This document shows positions 54,437 to 62,552 of a stretch of DNA of 64,000 bases, one piece after another. A program made the translations under genes and the position numbers. How positions within the stretch are numbered: position 1 is the stretch's first letter; each line of letters begins with the position of its first letter. The notes below the pieces were generated by a model. It was given only the letters and a program-made list of their open reading frames with translations, made no database searches and was not told where the DNA came from. This stretch comes from Streptomyces sp. L2 (GTDB lineage Bacteria; Actinomycetota; Actinomycetes; Streptomycetales; Streptomycetaceae): assembly GCF_004124325.1 (NCBI RefSeq), contig NZ_QBDT01000001.1, positions 2,232,001 to 2,296,000 of the forward strand, written 5' to 3'.

Positions 54437-55375
54437 ATGACGACCGTGACGGAAGCGGACGCTCTCGACGGGCTGCGCGACGCGCTCGGCCTGCTCAAGG
54501 ACCGGGAACAGGTTGCCGAACGGCTGCTCGTCTCTTCCGCCAAGCACTCCTTCGACCCGGACAAGGAGCTGGACTGGGACGCCCCCTTCGAGGAGGGCAA
54601 GTGGTTCTGGCCGCCGGAGCTGGTGTCGCTGTACGGCACCCCGATGTGGAAGCGGATGAGCGAGGAGCAGCGGATCCTGCTCTCCCAGCACGAGGCCGCG
54701 GCGCTGGCGTCCCTCGGCATCTGGTTCGAGCTGATCCTGATGCAGCTGCTCGTCCGGCACATCTACGACAAGGCGGCGACGAGCGCGCACGTGCGGTACG
54801 CGCTGACCGAGATCGAGGACGAGTGCCGGCACTCGAAGATGTTCGCGCGGGTGATCTCGCGGGGCGGGACGCCCTGGTACCCGGTGAGCCGGGCCCACCA
54901 GAACCTGGGGCGCCTGTTCAAGACGATCTCCACGACCCCCGGGTCCTTCACCGCCACGCTCCTCGGTGAGGAGGTGCTGGACTGGATGCAGCGACTGACG
55001 TTCCCGGACGAGCGGGTGCAGCCGCTGATCCGGGGCGTCACGCGGATCCATGTCGTCGAGGAGGCGCGGCACGTGCGGTACGCCCGCGAGGAGCTGCGCC
55101 GGCAGATGCTGACGGCGCCGAAGTGGTCCCAGGAGTTCACGCGGGTCACGTCCGGGGAGTTCGCGCGGGTGTTCTCGGTCGCGTTCGTGAATCCCGACGT
55201 GTACGCGAACGTGGGGCTGGACAAGCGGGAGGCTATGGCCCAGGTGAAGGCGAGCGGGCACCGCCAGGAGGTCATGCAGACCGGCGCGAAGCGGCTGACG
55301 GACTTCCTGGACGACATCGGCGTCCTCCGAGGCGTCGGCCGCCGCCTCTGGAAGTCCTCGGGCCTGCTGGCGTAG
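54437..55375 (+). CDS. Diiron oxygenase, AurF-like (ferritin-fold)
   Basis: 312 residues from ATG (MTTVTEADALDGLRD) with GAGGTGAG upstream. Metal-ligand helices: EIEDECRHSKMF near residue 125 and VVEEARHVRYAREEL near 207, with earlier QHEAAALASLGIWFELILMQ. This is the AurF N-oxygenase/diiron family, oxidising amines or related substrates; natural substrate unknown. A TetR gene lies downstream in the same direction. Confidence 0.85.
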   Translation: MTTVTEADALDGLRDALGLLKDREQVAERLLVSSAKHSFDPDKELDWDAPFEEGKWFWPPELVSLYGTPMWKRMSEEQRILLSQHEAAALASLGIWFELILMQLLVRHIYDKAATSAHVRYALTEIEDECRHSKMFARVISRGGTPWYPVSRAHQNLGRLFKTISTTPGSFTATLLGEEVLDWMQRLTFPDERVQPLIRGVTRIHVVEEARHVRYAREELRRQMLTAPKWSQEFTRVTSGEFARVFSVAFVNPDVYANVGLDKREAMAQVKASGHRQEVMQTGAKRLTDFLDDIGVLRGVGRRLWKSSGLLA

Positions 55376-55499
55376 GCGGGACGCCCCGGGGGTGGGCCCG
55401 CTCCCCGGCGCTTGCCGGGTGCCGCTGCGCCCACCCGTGCCGCCCTGGGGCTCCCCCCAGGCCCTTAAGGCACTGGGGGAGGCACGCATGCCCGCAGCT

Positions 55500-55870
55500 A
55501 CGAAAGCCCCGCAAGGGGCGCGGGGCTGTGTCGATATGCGGCTCCGCCGCGTGGGCGCGACCAGCCACCACGCGCCCGCAGCCAAAGACGGCGCACGCGG
55601 GGCACCGCCCCGTCAGGGGCGCGGGGAACCGCGCGACCAGCCACAGCGCGCCGGCAGCCGGAGACGGCGCAGACCGGGCAGCGCCCCAAAGAGGCGCGGG
55701 GAACCGCGCGACAAGCCACCGCGCGCCCGCAGCCAAAGACGGCGCAGACCGGGCAGCACCCCAAAGAGGCGCGGGGAACCGCGCGACAAGCCACCGCGCG
55801 CCCGCAGCCAAAGACGGCGCAGACCGGGCAGCACCCCAAAGGGGCGCGGGGAACTGCGCGAGCGGCCACA
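55500..55870. repeat. 75-bp tandem repeats and dispersed repeat copy 2
   Basis: Four units with GCGGGGAACCGCGCGAC starting at 55621, 55696, 55771 and 55846 (exact 75-bp period), each with CCCCAAAGAGGCGCGGGG. Preceded at 55513-55583 by a copy of the TGCGGCTCCGCCGCGTGGGC repeat. 75 bp keeps all frames open and explains long false ORFs. No gene in 55376-55984. Confidence 0.88.
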
Positions 55871-55984
55871 ACGGGGCCGGGGTCGGCGGGCGGCCGGAGC
55901 CGGGCGGCGCGCTGCCGCCGGGGCCGGGGCGGCGCGCTGCGGGCGGAGGTCGACCGGGCGCCCCCGGCGACTACGCTGACGTGC

Positions 55985-56635
55985 ATGACCCCGGCCGCCA
56001 CCCCCGCCTACCGAAGGCTCAGCGTGGAGGAGCGCCGTACCCAGCTCCTCGACGCCGCCCTCTCCCTCTTCGCGCACCGCGCCCCCGAGGAGGTCTCCCT
56101 CGATGACGTGGCGGAGGCGGCCGGAGTCTCCCGCCCCCTGGTGTACCGCTACTTCCCCGGCGGCAAGCAGCAGCTGTACGAGGCCGCGCTCGGATCCGCC
56201 GCCGAAGAACTCCAGCACTGCTTCGCCGAACCCCGCCAGGGCCCCCTCCTCCCCCGCCTGTCCCGCGCCCTCGACCGCTACCTGGCCTTCGTCGACCAGC
56301 ACGACACCGGCTTCAGCGCCCTCCTCCAGGGCGGCAGCGTGGTGGAAACGTCCCGGACCACCGCCACCGTGGACGGCGTACGCCGCTCCGCCGCCGAGCA
56401 CATCCACAACCACCTCGGCGTCTCCGACCCCGGCCCGCGTCTGCGCATGACCGTCCGGGTGTGGATCACGGCCGTCGAGGCGGCCTCCCTCATCTGGCTC
56501 GACGAGGACAAGCAGCCCCCGGCCGACGAGCTGCGCGACTGGCTGGTCGACGAGTTCGTCGCGATGCTCACGGTGACCGCCGCCCGCGACCCGGAGACCG
56601 CCGAGCTGGTCGGCGCGCTCGCCGAGGATGTCTGA
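55985..56635 (+). CDS. TetR-family transcriptional regulator
   Basis: 216 residues. HTH near 35-65 (VSLDDVAEAAGVSRPLVYRYFPGGKQQLYEAAL), ligand domain with LLQGGSVVETSRTTATVDGVRRSAAEHI. ATG start. Neighbours: diiron oxygenase upstream on the same strand; probable control of that gene (inference). The IS605-type element ends 11 bp after its stop. Confidence 0.92.
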   Translation: MTPAATPAYRRLSVEERRTQLLDAALSLFAHRAPEEVSLDDVAEAAGVSRPLVYRYFPGGKQQLYEAALGSAAEELQHCFAEPRQGPLLPRLSRALDRYLAFVDQHDTGFSALLQGGSVVETSRTTATVDGVRRSAAEHIHNHLGVSDPGPRLRMTVRVWITAVEAASLIWLDEDKQPPADELRDWLVDEFVAMLTVTAARDPETAELVGALAEDV

Positions 56636-56639
56636 GACT

Positions 56640-56740
56640 GGTGCCGTCAACTACCCGGCCCTGAGGGACCGGGCTTGCAGGCAGAGTGAGACGGAAAGCT
56701 GATGCCCCACCATGAAACCCTGCGTCCGGAACGCCTACGG
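56640..56740 (-). ncRNA. Probable omega RNA at the tnpB 3' end
   Basis: TnpB nucleases use an RNA that overlaps the tnpB 3' end and runs to the right end of the element. Downstream of the tnpB stop the minus strand has the AACGCCGTAGGCGTT hairpin and the GGGCCGGG end hairpin, the right place for this RNA. Position inferred. Confidence 0.55.
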
Positions 56741-58050
56741 CGTTCTGGGGCGGTTGACTGCGCCCCGCTGCCACGCGGCGTCGGCCCGGTGGGCGATGTT
56801 GCGGGAGCCGTTGTAGTCCGCGTGCAGGACGATCCCGCAGGACCGGCAGGCGAACCGTGCTTGATCCACTCGGTTGGTCCGGTGGGTGTGCCAGCACTCG
56901 GAGCACTGGCGGGAGGTGTCGCGCGGGTCCACATGGACCACGGCAACACCGGCCCGCTTCGCTTTGTACTCGACAAAGGCGTCGAGCTGGGCGAAGGCCC
57001 AGGAGTGCAGTCGTGCCCGCTGGTCTTTCCTGGCCGTAACCCTCTGCCGGATACCGGTCAGGTCTTCCAGACCGATACCCCGCGAGGTGCGTTCAGCGGT
57101 AGCGACGAGCTTCTTGGCGATGATGTGGTTCCGCTGGGTGGCGTACCGGGCTTCCTTGCGCCGCTGGCGCTTGAGGACACGGGCCGCGCTCTTGGTGCGC
57201 TTCTTCTGCAGCTTGCCGCGCAGGTCGCGCTTGCGCTGCCGGTAGCGGTTGATCTGACGGCTGGACATGATCTGGCCGTCCGAGGTGGTGGCGATGTTGA
57301 CGATCCCCAGATCCACGCCGAGAAAGCCGTCAGGCTTGATCACGGTAGGTTCGGGTATGTCGATGGTGGCGATGACGAAGAACATGCCGTCCCACATCAC
57401 CAGGTCGGATTCGCCCTTACGCGAGGCGAGCAGGTTCATGGCCTGATCGGAGCAGACGAACGGGATGCCCTTCAGTCGTCCGGCCACCGTCCAGATGGAC
57501 ACGGTCCGGGTATCCCGGTTGGTCAGCATCCGGTCATCAAAGGGCTGTGCCGACTCCTCGCGGAACCGGATCGGCTTCGACTCCGCCTTGGCGCGGCGCT
57601 TGGAGCCTTCCGCGCCGTAGTTCCCGGCCCGCAGGTTCGCCTTGAACGTGGCGTAGGCATCGCACACCTTCTTGACCGTGCGTACGGCCGCCTGCGCCCC
57701 GAAATCAAAGTCAGCCTTGATTCGGTGGTACACGGCCTCTTGCAGCACGTTCCGGCGCTTGAAGTCCTTGGCGAAGGCCACTTCCGAGGCCGCGTTCGCG
57801 GCCCGGTTACAGGCACGCAGGGTCGCTGCCAGTGCGTCCGCGTCATGCGAGGACGCAGGCAACGATTTCACCTGCGCAGTTATCTTCACGCAAATGACGC
57901 TGGTAGACCGCTGGGAAGCCAGTCAACTCGGGGCTACCCGAGGGAAGTCCGGGGGCAACGGCGATCCGCCGTGACGGCGAATCGCCGCTCCTTGCCCTGC
58001 TCCGCAGGAGCTTCGATTCCTCCCCGCCCTAGAGAACGGGGCATCCCAGA
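56646..58050 (-). mobile_element. IS605/IS1341-type element with tnpB only
   Basis: Right end on the minus strand: GCCCGGTCCCTCAGGGCCGGG hairpin, then TAGTTGAC, at 56646-56680. Left end: CCCCGTTCTCTAGGGCGGGG hairpin at 58022-58041. No tnpA (Y1 transposase) is present. Ends are approximate. Confidence 0.78.
56735..57889 (-). CDS. tnpB: RNA-guided nuclease TnpB (IS605 OrfB family)
   Basis: 384 residues from GTG (MKITAQVKSLP). RuvC-type active site: Asp in LGVDLGIVNIA near 196, Glu in GIGLEDLTGIR near 278, Asp in HADYNGSRNIA near 362, and a zinc ribbon CSEC-X12-CRSC near 340. All catalytic residues are present, so it may be an active omega-RNA-guided endonuclease. Lies between TetR and an unrelated small gene, convergent with TetR. 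Confidence 0.93.
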   Translation of the reverse strand: MKITAQVKSLPASSHDADALAATLRACNRAANAASEVAFAKDFKRRNVLQEAVYHRIKADFDFGAQAAVRTVKKVCDAYATFKANLRAGNYGAEGSKRRAKAESKPIRFREESAQPFDDRMLTNRDTRTVSIWTVAGRLKGIPFVCSDQAMNLLASRKGESDLVMWDGMFFVIATIDIPEPTVIKPDGFLGVDLGIVNIATTSDGQIMSSRQINRYRQRKRDLRGKLQKKRTKSAARVLKRQRRKEARYATQRNHIIAKKLVATAERTSRGIGLEDLTGIRQRVTARKDQRARLHSWAFAQLDAFVEYKAKRAGVAVVHVDPRDTSRQCSECWHTHRTNRVDQARFACRSCGIVLHADYNGSRNIAHRADAAWQRGAVNRPRTP

Positions 58051-58059
58051 AGGAGACAG

Positions 58060-58389
58060 GTGAAGAGCCAGGACACTCCCTTCGAGGGCGGCCCCATGGA
58101 CGGCCGGGTGCTCCCGGTCCTGCTGGGCCCCACCGGGCACCCCCCGAAGACGTACCGCATCCCCGTCCCCGACGCGGCCGGCGGCCCGCCCACCGTGCTC
58201 GTCTACCACCGTGTGCCCAGGGGCCACAGCAAGCGGCTGGGCCTGGTCCAGGGCTGGAAGTACCTCTACGACCCCGACGACAAGTACGGCGGAAGGCTCA
58301 GGTGGCCCTGGTCCAGGCCGGAGCCCCGGCCCTCGGGGCCGGCGCCACACACCACGCCGTCCGGCAAGCCGGACGACACCGACGGGTGA
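58060..58389 (+). CDS. Hypothetical protein, 109 residues
   Basis: GTG start with AAGGAGACAG. Reads MKSQDTPFEGGPMDGRVLPV, LVYHRVPRGHSKRLGLVQGWKYLYDPDD and a Pro-rich tail. No known domain. Its ribosome site lies 10-20 bp past the left-end hairpin of the IS605 element, so the insertion may have removed its original promoter. Confidence 0.7.
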   Translation: MKSQDTPFEGGPMDGRVLPVLLGPTGHPPKTYRIPVPDAAGGPPTVLVYHRVPRGHSKRLGLVQGWKYLYDPDDKYGGRLRWPWSRPEPRPSGPAPHTTPSGKPDDTDG

Positions 58390-58500
58390 CACGATTACGC
58401 CGGACCGCGCACGCTCGCCGCGCGGACCGCGCGAACCCGTGCCCAAGCTGCCGGTGCCCGGGAAGCGGAAAAGCCGCCTCCCCGCACCGGAGGTGATGAC

Positions 58501-59526
58501 GTGTCAGGAGTGCTTCTCCGTCTGGCCTGTACGGCGGCGATGGCGGCCCAGGCCGCCCTCGCACCGGTCCCCGCGGTCGCCGCACCCCAGCCGCAGCGGA
58601 CCGTCGCCCAACTGCTGACGGACCTTCAGCGGCTGTACCAGCAGGCGGAGGAGGCCACCCAGACCTACGACGGCACCCAGGAGAAGCTCACACGGCAGCG
58701 CGCCGAGGTCGGCCGCCTCGACGCCGCCCTGGCCCACGCCCGCCTCTCCCTCCAGGACAGCCGGACCGCCGTGGGACAACTGGCCCGCCAGCAGTACCAG
58801 GGGGCCGACGACATCTCCCCCTACGTCCGCCTCCTCCTCGCCCCCGACCCCCAGCACGCCCTGGACGAAGGCCACGTCATCGGCGAACTCGCCGAGCAGC
58901 GCACCCGGACCGTGGGCCGCCTGACCGGCGCCGAGAAGAAGCAGGACGCCCTGGCCAAGGCCGCCCGCGAGGCCCTGGACACCCGGCTCACCCTGGCCGG
59001 AAAGCAGAAGAAGGCACGGGACGACGTGCAGGCCAGGCTCGGCGACATCGAACGCCTTCTGGCCACCCTCACCCCCGAGCAGCTCAGCGAGATCGCGAAG
59101 CTGGAGCAGGCCGGCGTCACCGACGCCCAGCGCAGCCTCACCACCTCCGGCGCCCTCAGCGGCGACGACCGCCCCCCGACCCCGACCGCCCGGCGTGCGG
59201 TCGGCTACGCCCTGGCCCAGGTCGGCAAGCCGTACGCCTGGGGAGCGCAGGGCCCGGCGTCGTACGACTGCTCAGGCCTGACCGCCCAGGCCTGGGCCCA
59301 CGCCGGCACCCCCATCCCCCGCACCAGCCAGGACCAGTGGTCCCGCCTCCCCAAAATCCCCCTCGACCAACTCCGCCCCGGCGACCTCATCGTCTACTAC
59401 CCCAAGGCCACCCACGTCGCCCTCTACATCGGCGACAAACAGGTGGTCCAGGCCCCCCGCCCAGGAGAAAAGGTCAAGGTCTCACCCCTGGCGAGCTATC
59501 CAGTCCTGGGCGCGGTCCGCCCTTGA
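58501..59526 (+). CDS. Secreted NlpC/P60 endopeptidase with coiled coil
   Basis: 341 residues, GTG start. Signal peptide (about 1-28), coiled coil (about 40-200: LTDLQRLYQQAEEATQTYDG etc.), C-terminal NlpC/P60 domain with catalytic Cys in SYDCSGLTAQA near 257 and His in ATHVALYIGD near 305. Hydrolyses peptidoglycan stem peptides. GGAGG 8-12 bases upstream. Confidence 0.93.
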   Translation: MSGVLLRLACTAAMAAQAALAPVPAVAAPQPQRTVAQLLTDLQRLYQQAEEATQTYDGTQEKLTRQRAEVGRLDAALAHARLSLQDSRTAVGQLARQQYQGADDISPYVRLLLAPDPQHALDEGHVIGELAEQRTRTVGRLTGAEKKQDALAKAAREALDTRLTLAGKQKKARDDVQARLGDIERLLATLTPEQLSEIAKLEQAGVTDAQRSLTTSGALSGDDRPPTPTARRAVGYALAQVGKPYAWGAQGPASYDCSGLTAQAWAHAGTPIPRTSQDQWSRLPKIPLDQLRPGDLIVYYPKATHVALYIGDKQVVQAPRPGEKVKVSPLASYPVLGAVRP

Positions 59527-59554
59527 AGCCCACAGAAGGGGCAGCCAACCTGAA

Positions 59555-59635
59555 GCGGCGCGGGGCTGAATCGATGTGCGGCTCCGCCGCGTGGGCGCGA
59601 CAAGCCACAACGCGCCGGCAGCTGCCGAACAGCCC
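59555..59635 (+). repeat. Dispersed repeat, copy 3
   Basis: GATGTGCGGCTCCGCCGCG, then TGGGCGCGACAAGCCACAACGCGCC, matching the copies at 6900-6985 and 55513-55583. Between the NlpC gene and the monooxygenase stop. Confidence 0.8.
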
Positions 59636-59650
59636 CCGCCCCTACGGCGA

Positions 59651-60898
59651 TCAGGCCACCGAAGCGAGGTACGCCTGACACTTCTCCGGCTCGAAGAAGA
59701 AGTTCTCGAAGTCGGCCGGATCATTGAACGCATTGGCGAACCGATCAGCCACCGGCTGCAACTCCCCCGCGGCCCCGATGAGGTTCAGCACATGCTCAGG
59801 CGGCGGACCCAGCATCGCGTTGGTCCACTTGGTGACATGCTGCGCCGTCCCCCAGTACCGGTCGAACGCCCCCCGCATCCATTCCTCGTCGAACGGCAGG
59901 TCCCCCCGCTCCAGGATGGAGGCGAGGTAGGCCGCCGCGCACTTGGACGCCGAGTTGGAGCCCTGGCCGGTGATGGGGTCGTTGGCGACGACCACGTCGG
60001 CCACGCCGAGGACCAGGCCGCCGCCGGGGAGCCGGCCGACCGGGTTGCGGACGGTCGGCGCGTACCGGCCGGCCAGCGTGCCGCCGGCGTCCGTGAGTTC
60101 GACCTTGGTGGCCCGCGCGTACTCCCACGGCGTGAACTTCTCCATGAGTTCCAGGGTCAGGGAGAGGTGTTCCGCCGGGTCCTTGATCCCGCCGAAGGCG
60201 TCCAGCGGGCCGCCGGGTATGCCCTCCCAGAAGAGGATGTCGGCCGGCCCTGAGGTGGTCAGCGTCGGCATGATGAACAGCTCGCCGACGCCGGGGACCA
60301 GGTTGCAGCGCACGGCGTGGAAGCCGGGGTGCTCGGGGCGCGGGCCCAGCCCGTGGACGTAGGCCACCGCGAGCGCGCGCTGCGGCTCGCTGTACGGGGA
60401 GCGCTCGGCGTCGCGGGCGAACATCGACACCAGCTCGCCCTTGCCGGCGGACACCAGGACGAGGTCGTAGGTGCGGGAGAAGTAGTCGAGGTCGCCGACG
60501 GCCGCGCCGTGGATGACCAGCTGGCCGCCGCGCTGGGCGAAGGTCTCCATCCAGCCGGCCATCTTCACCCGCTGGTCGACGGACTGGGCGTAGCCGCCGA
60601 GCCTGCCCACCCAGTCGATGGCCCGCTGGGTCGGCCCGGGGTCGTGCGAGCCGGGGGCCGCGACCGAGACGCCGAGTCCCTCGATCTTCGGGGCCTGGGA
60701 CTCCCAGAAGTTCAGCTGGAGATCGCGCTCGTGCTGCAGGGCCGTGTCGAACATGCACTGCGTGGACATGACCCGGCCGGAGCGGATCTCGTCCGCGGTC
60801 CGGTTGGACATCAGTGTGACCTCGTAGCCGTGCGACTGCAGGCCGAGGGCGAGCTGGAGTCCGGACTGGCCGGCTCCGACGACGAGTATCTTCCGCAT
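59651..60898 (-). CDS. Styrene/indole monooxygenase-like flavoprotein
   Basis: 415 residues. N-terminal FAD Rossmann motif VVGAGQSGLQLALGL near residue 6; conserved SMO features such as VMSTQCMFDTALQHE and the C-terminal ANDPITGQGSNSASKCAAAYL that covers the flavin. Single-component StyA-like enzymes need an FADH2-supplying reductase (StyB-like), which is not seen here. ATG start with GGAGACG. It follows the conservon genes (cvnD start of 60996 is 97 bp upstream), and may be a fifth member of that operon. Confidence 0.88.
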   Translation of the reverse strand: MRKILVVGAGQSGLQLALGLQSHGYEVTLMSNRTADEIRSGRVMSTQCMFDTALQHERDLQLNFWESQAPKIEGLGVSVAAPGSHDPGPTQRAIDWVGRLGGYAQSVDQRVKMAGWMETFAQRGGQLVIHGAAVGDLDYFSRTYDLVLVSAGKGELVSMFARDAERSPYSEPQRALAVAYVHGLGPRPEHPGFHAVRCNLVPGVGELFIMPTLTTSGPADILFWEGIPGGPLDAFGGIKDPAEHLSLTLELMEKFTPWEYARATKVELTDAGGTLAGRYAPTVRNPVGRLPGGGLVLGVADVVVANDPITGQGSNSASKCAAAYLASILERGDLPFDEEWMRGAFDRYWGTAQHVTKWTNAMLGPPPEHVLNLIGAAGELQPVADRFANAFNDPADFENFFFEPEKCQAYLASVA

Positions 60899-60995
60899 AC
60901 GGGTGCGTCTCCTACGGGTCCTACTGGGCGGGCTTGCTGCGAAGGCTGGTGACGACGGTGGGGTGCCGGGGCCCGGACGGCGGCCCGGCCCGGGA

Positions 60996-61640
60996 CTACT
61001 CGGGGGTTTCGTCCAGGGCGTGGGCCACCAGGGCCAGGAGGGTCTCGATGGCCGAGATCCGCCGTCGCGCGTCCATGATCATGACAGGGACGTGCGGGGG
61101 GATCGTCAAGGCCTCGCGCACGTCCTCCGGCTCGAACCGCTCGGTGCCGTCGAAGTGGTTGACGGCGACGACGTACGGCATACCGCAGCTCTCGAAGTAG
61201 TCCAGCGCGGGGAAGCAGTCCTTCAGCCGGCGGGTGTCGGCGAGCACGACGGCGCCGATCGCACCGCGCACCAGGTCGTCCCACATGAACCAGAACCGCT
61301 GCTGGCCCGGCGTGCCGAACAGGTAGAGCACCAGGTCGTCATCGAGCGTGAGGCGGCCGAAGTCCATGGCCACGGTCGTCGACAGCTTGCCCGGCGTGGC
61401 GGTGAGGTCGTCGGTGTCCTCGCTCGCCTCGGTCATCAGCGCCTCGGTCTGCAGCGGAGTGATCTCCGAGACGGCCGTGACCAGGGTCGTCTTGCCGACG
61501 CCGAAGCCGCCGGCCACGACTATCTTCGTGGCGATCGGGGCCCGCGTCGGGTCCGTCTGCCAGGACCGCAGGTTCTCGTCGGGCTCGGGGCCGACGAGCG
61601 GGGAGACGCCAGGAGCGGCGTCAGAGACGACGGAGTCCAC
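60996..61640 (-). CDS. cvnD: Conservon small GTPase-like protein CvnD
   Basis: 214 residues. P-loop GGFGVGKTTLV near residue 44, switch region, LFGTPGQQRFW (G3), NHFDGTE (G4-like N-HFDG in place of NKxD). MglA/Rab-like ATP/GTP-binding protein of conservons, thought to form a membrane complex like a eukaryotic G-protein system. GTG start. Overlaps cvnC by 20 bases. Confidence 0.93.
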   Translation of the reverse strand: MDSVVSDAAPGVSPLVGPEPDENLRSWQTDPTRAPIATKIVVAGGFGVGKTTLVTAVSEITPLQTEALMTEASEDTDDLTATPGKLSTTVAMDFGRLTLDDDLVLYLFGTPGQQRFWFMWDDLVRGAIGAVVLADTRRLKDCFPALDYFESCGMPYVVAVNHFDGTERFEPEDVREALTIPPHVPVMIMDARRRISAIETLLALVAHALDETPE

Positions 61641-62058
61641 TCAGCACCCTTTCCAGCAGCGCGCGGTCCGGGCGGCCGGTGCCGTGCCCGGTCCCGGTGC
61701 CGTACACACGGATCTTTCCCTGGTCCGCGAGGTCGCTCAGCAGGACGCGGACCACGCCGAGCGGCATCTTCAGCAGCGCGGCGATCTCGGCCACCGTGCG
61801 CATGCGGCGGCACAGTTCGACGATGGCGCGCATCTCCGGCATGACCCGGGAGGCCGGGGCGCTCGTCAGTTCCCGGCGTTCCTCGGGGGCTTCGAGAGCG
61901 GCGGTGCTCCCGACGAACGTCTCCACCAGCAGGACGTGCCCGAAGCGGGTACGGCCGCCGGTCAGCGAGTAGGGGCGGACGCGGGCGGGCTTACGGGCGC
62001 CACCGCGCACGGGAAGGTGTTTGCGCGCGTTCCTCGCGCTTTTCGCAGGGCCGCTCAT
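61621..62058 (-). CDS. cvnC: Conservon DUF742 protein CvnC
   Basis: 145 residues from ATG (MSGPAKSARNARK), overlapping the cvnB stop (ATGA). DUF742 pattern: VRPYSLTGGRTRFGHVLLVET, RAIVELCRRMRTVAEIAALLKMPLGVVRVLLSDLADQG with an HTH-like segment. Confidence 0.92.
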   Translation of the reverse strand: MSGPAKSARNARKHLPVRGGARKPARVRPYSLTGGRTRFGHVLLVETFVGSTAALEAPEERRELTSAPASRVMPEMRAIVELCRRMRTVAEIAALLKMPLGVVRVLLSDLADQGKIRVYGTGTGHGTGRPDRALLERVLSGLRRL

Positions 62059-62552
62059 CGGGTGCTCCCGGTGGGCTCGGACGTCAGGGACTGGCGCAGT
62101 TCGCTGCGGAGTTCGGGGGTGAGGACGTGGCCGGCGCGGCCGACGAAGAGGGCCATGTGGTACGCCACGACGCTCATGTCGCACTCCGCGGAGCCGTGCA
62201 CGCCGAGGAGGGAGCCGTCACTGATCGACATCACGAACAGGCTGCCCTCGTCCATGGCGACCATGGTGTGCTTGACCCCGCCGAGGTCCATCAGCCTGGC
62301 GGCGCCGAGGGTGAGGCTGCCGATGCCGGAGACGATGGTGGCGAGGTCGGCGGAGGAGCCGCGGGGGCCCCGGGCGGGGCGGGCCTCTCGGGACGCCTGG
62401 GTGCGGGCGGGGTCGGAGGACAGGAGCAGCAGGCCGTCGGAGGAGACGACGGCGACGGACTGGATGCCGGGTACTTCCTCGACCAGGTTGGTCAGCAGCC
62501 AGTGCAGGTTGCGGGCTTCACTGCTCAGTCCATAGGTACTGGGCGCGGTCAA
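62055..62552 (-). CDS. cvnB: Conservon Roadblock/LC7 protein CvnB
   Basis: 165 residues from TTG (MTAPSTYGLSSEARN) behind GAGGAGG; the TTG overlaps the cvnA stop (TTGA). Roadblock domain: NLHWLLTNLVEEVPGIQSVAVVSSDGLLL and GVKHTMVAMDEGSLFVMSISDGS. Confidence 0.92.
   Translation of the reverse strand: MTAPSTYGLSSEARNLHWLLTNLVEEVPGIQSVAVVSSDGLLLLSSDPARTQASREARPARGPRGSSADLATIVSGIGSLTLGAARLMDLGGVKHTMVAMDEGSLFVMSISDGSLLGVHGSAECDMSVVAYHMALFVGRAGHVLTPELRSELRQSLTSEPTGSTR

Noticed and set aside
55123..56106. Long plus-strand ORF through the 75-bp repeats
   Set aside because: All frames are open because 75 is divisible by three; sequence is a repeat array.
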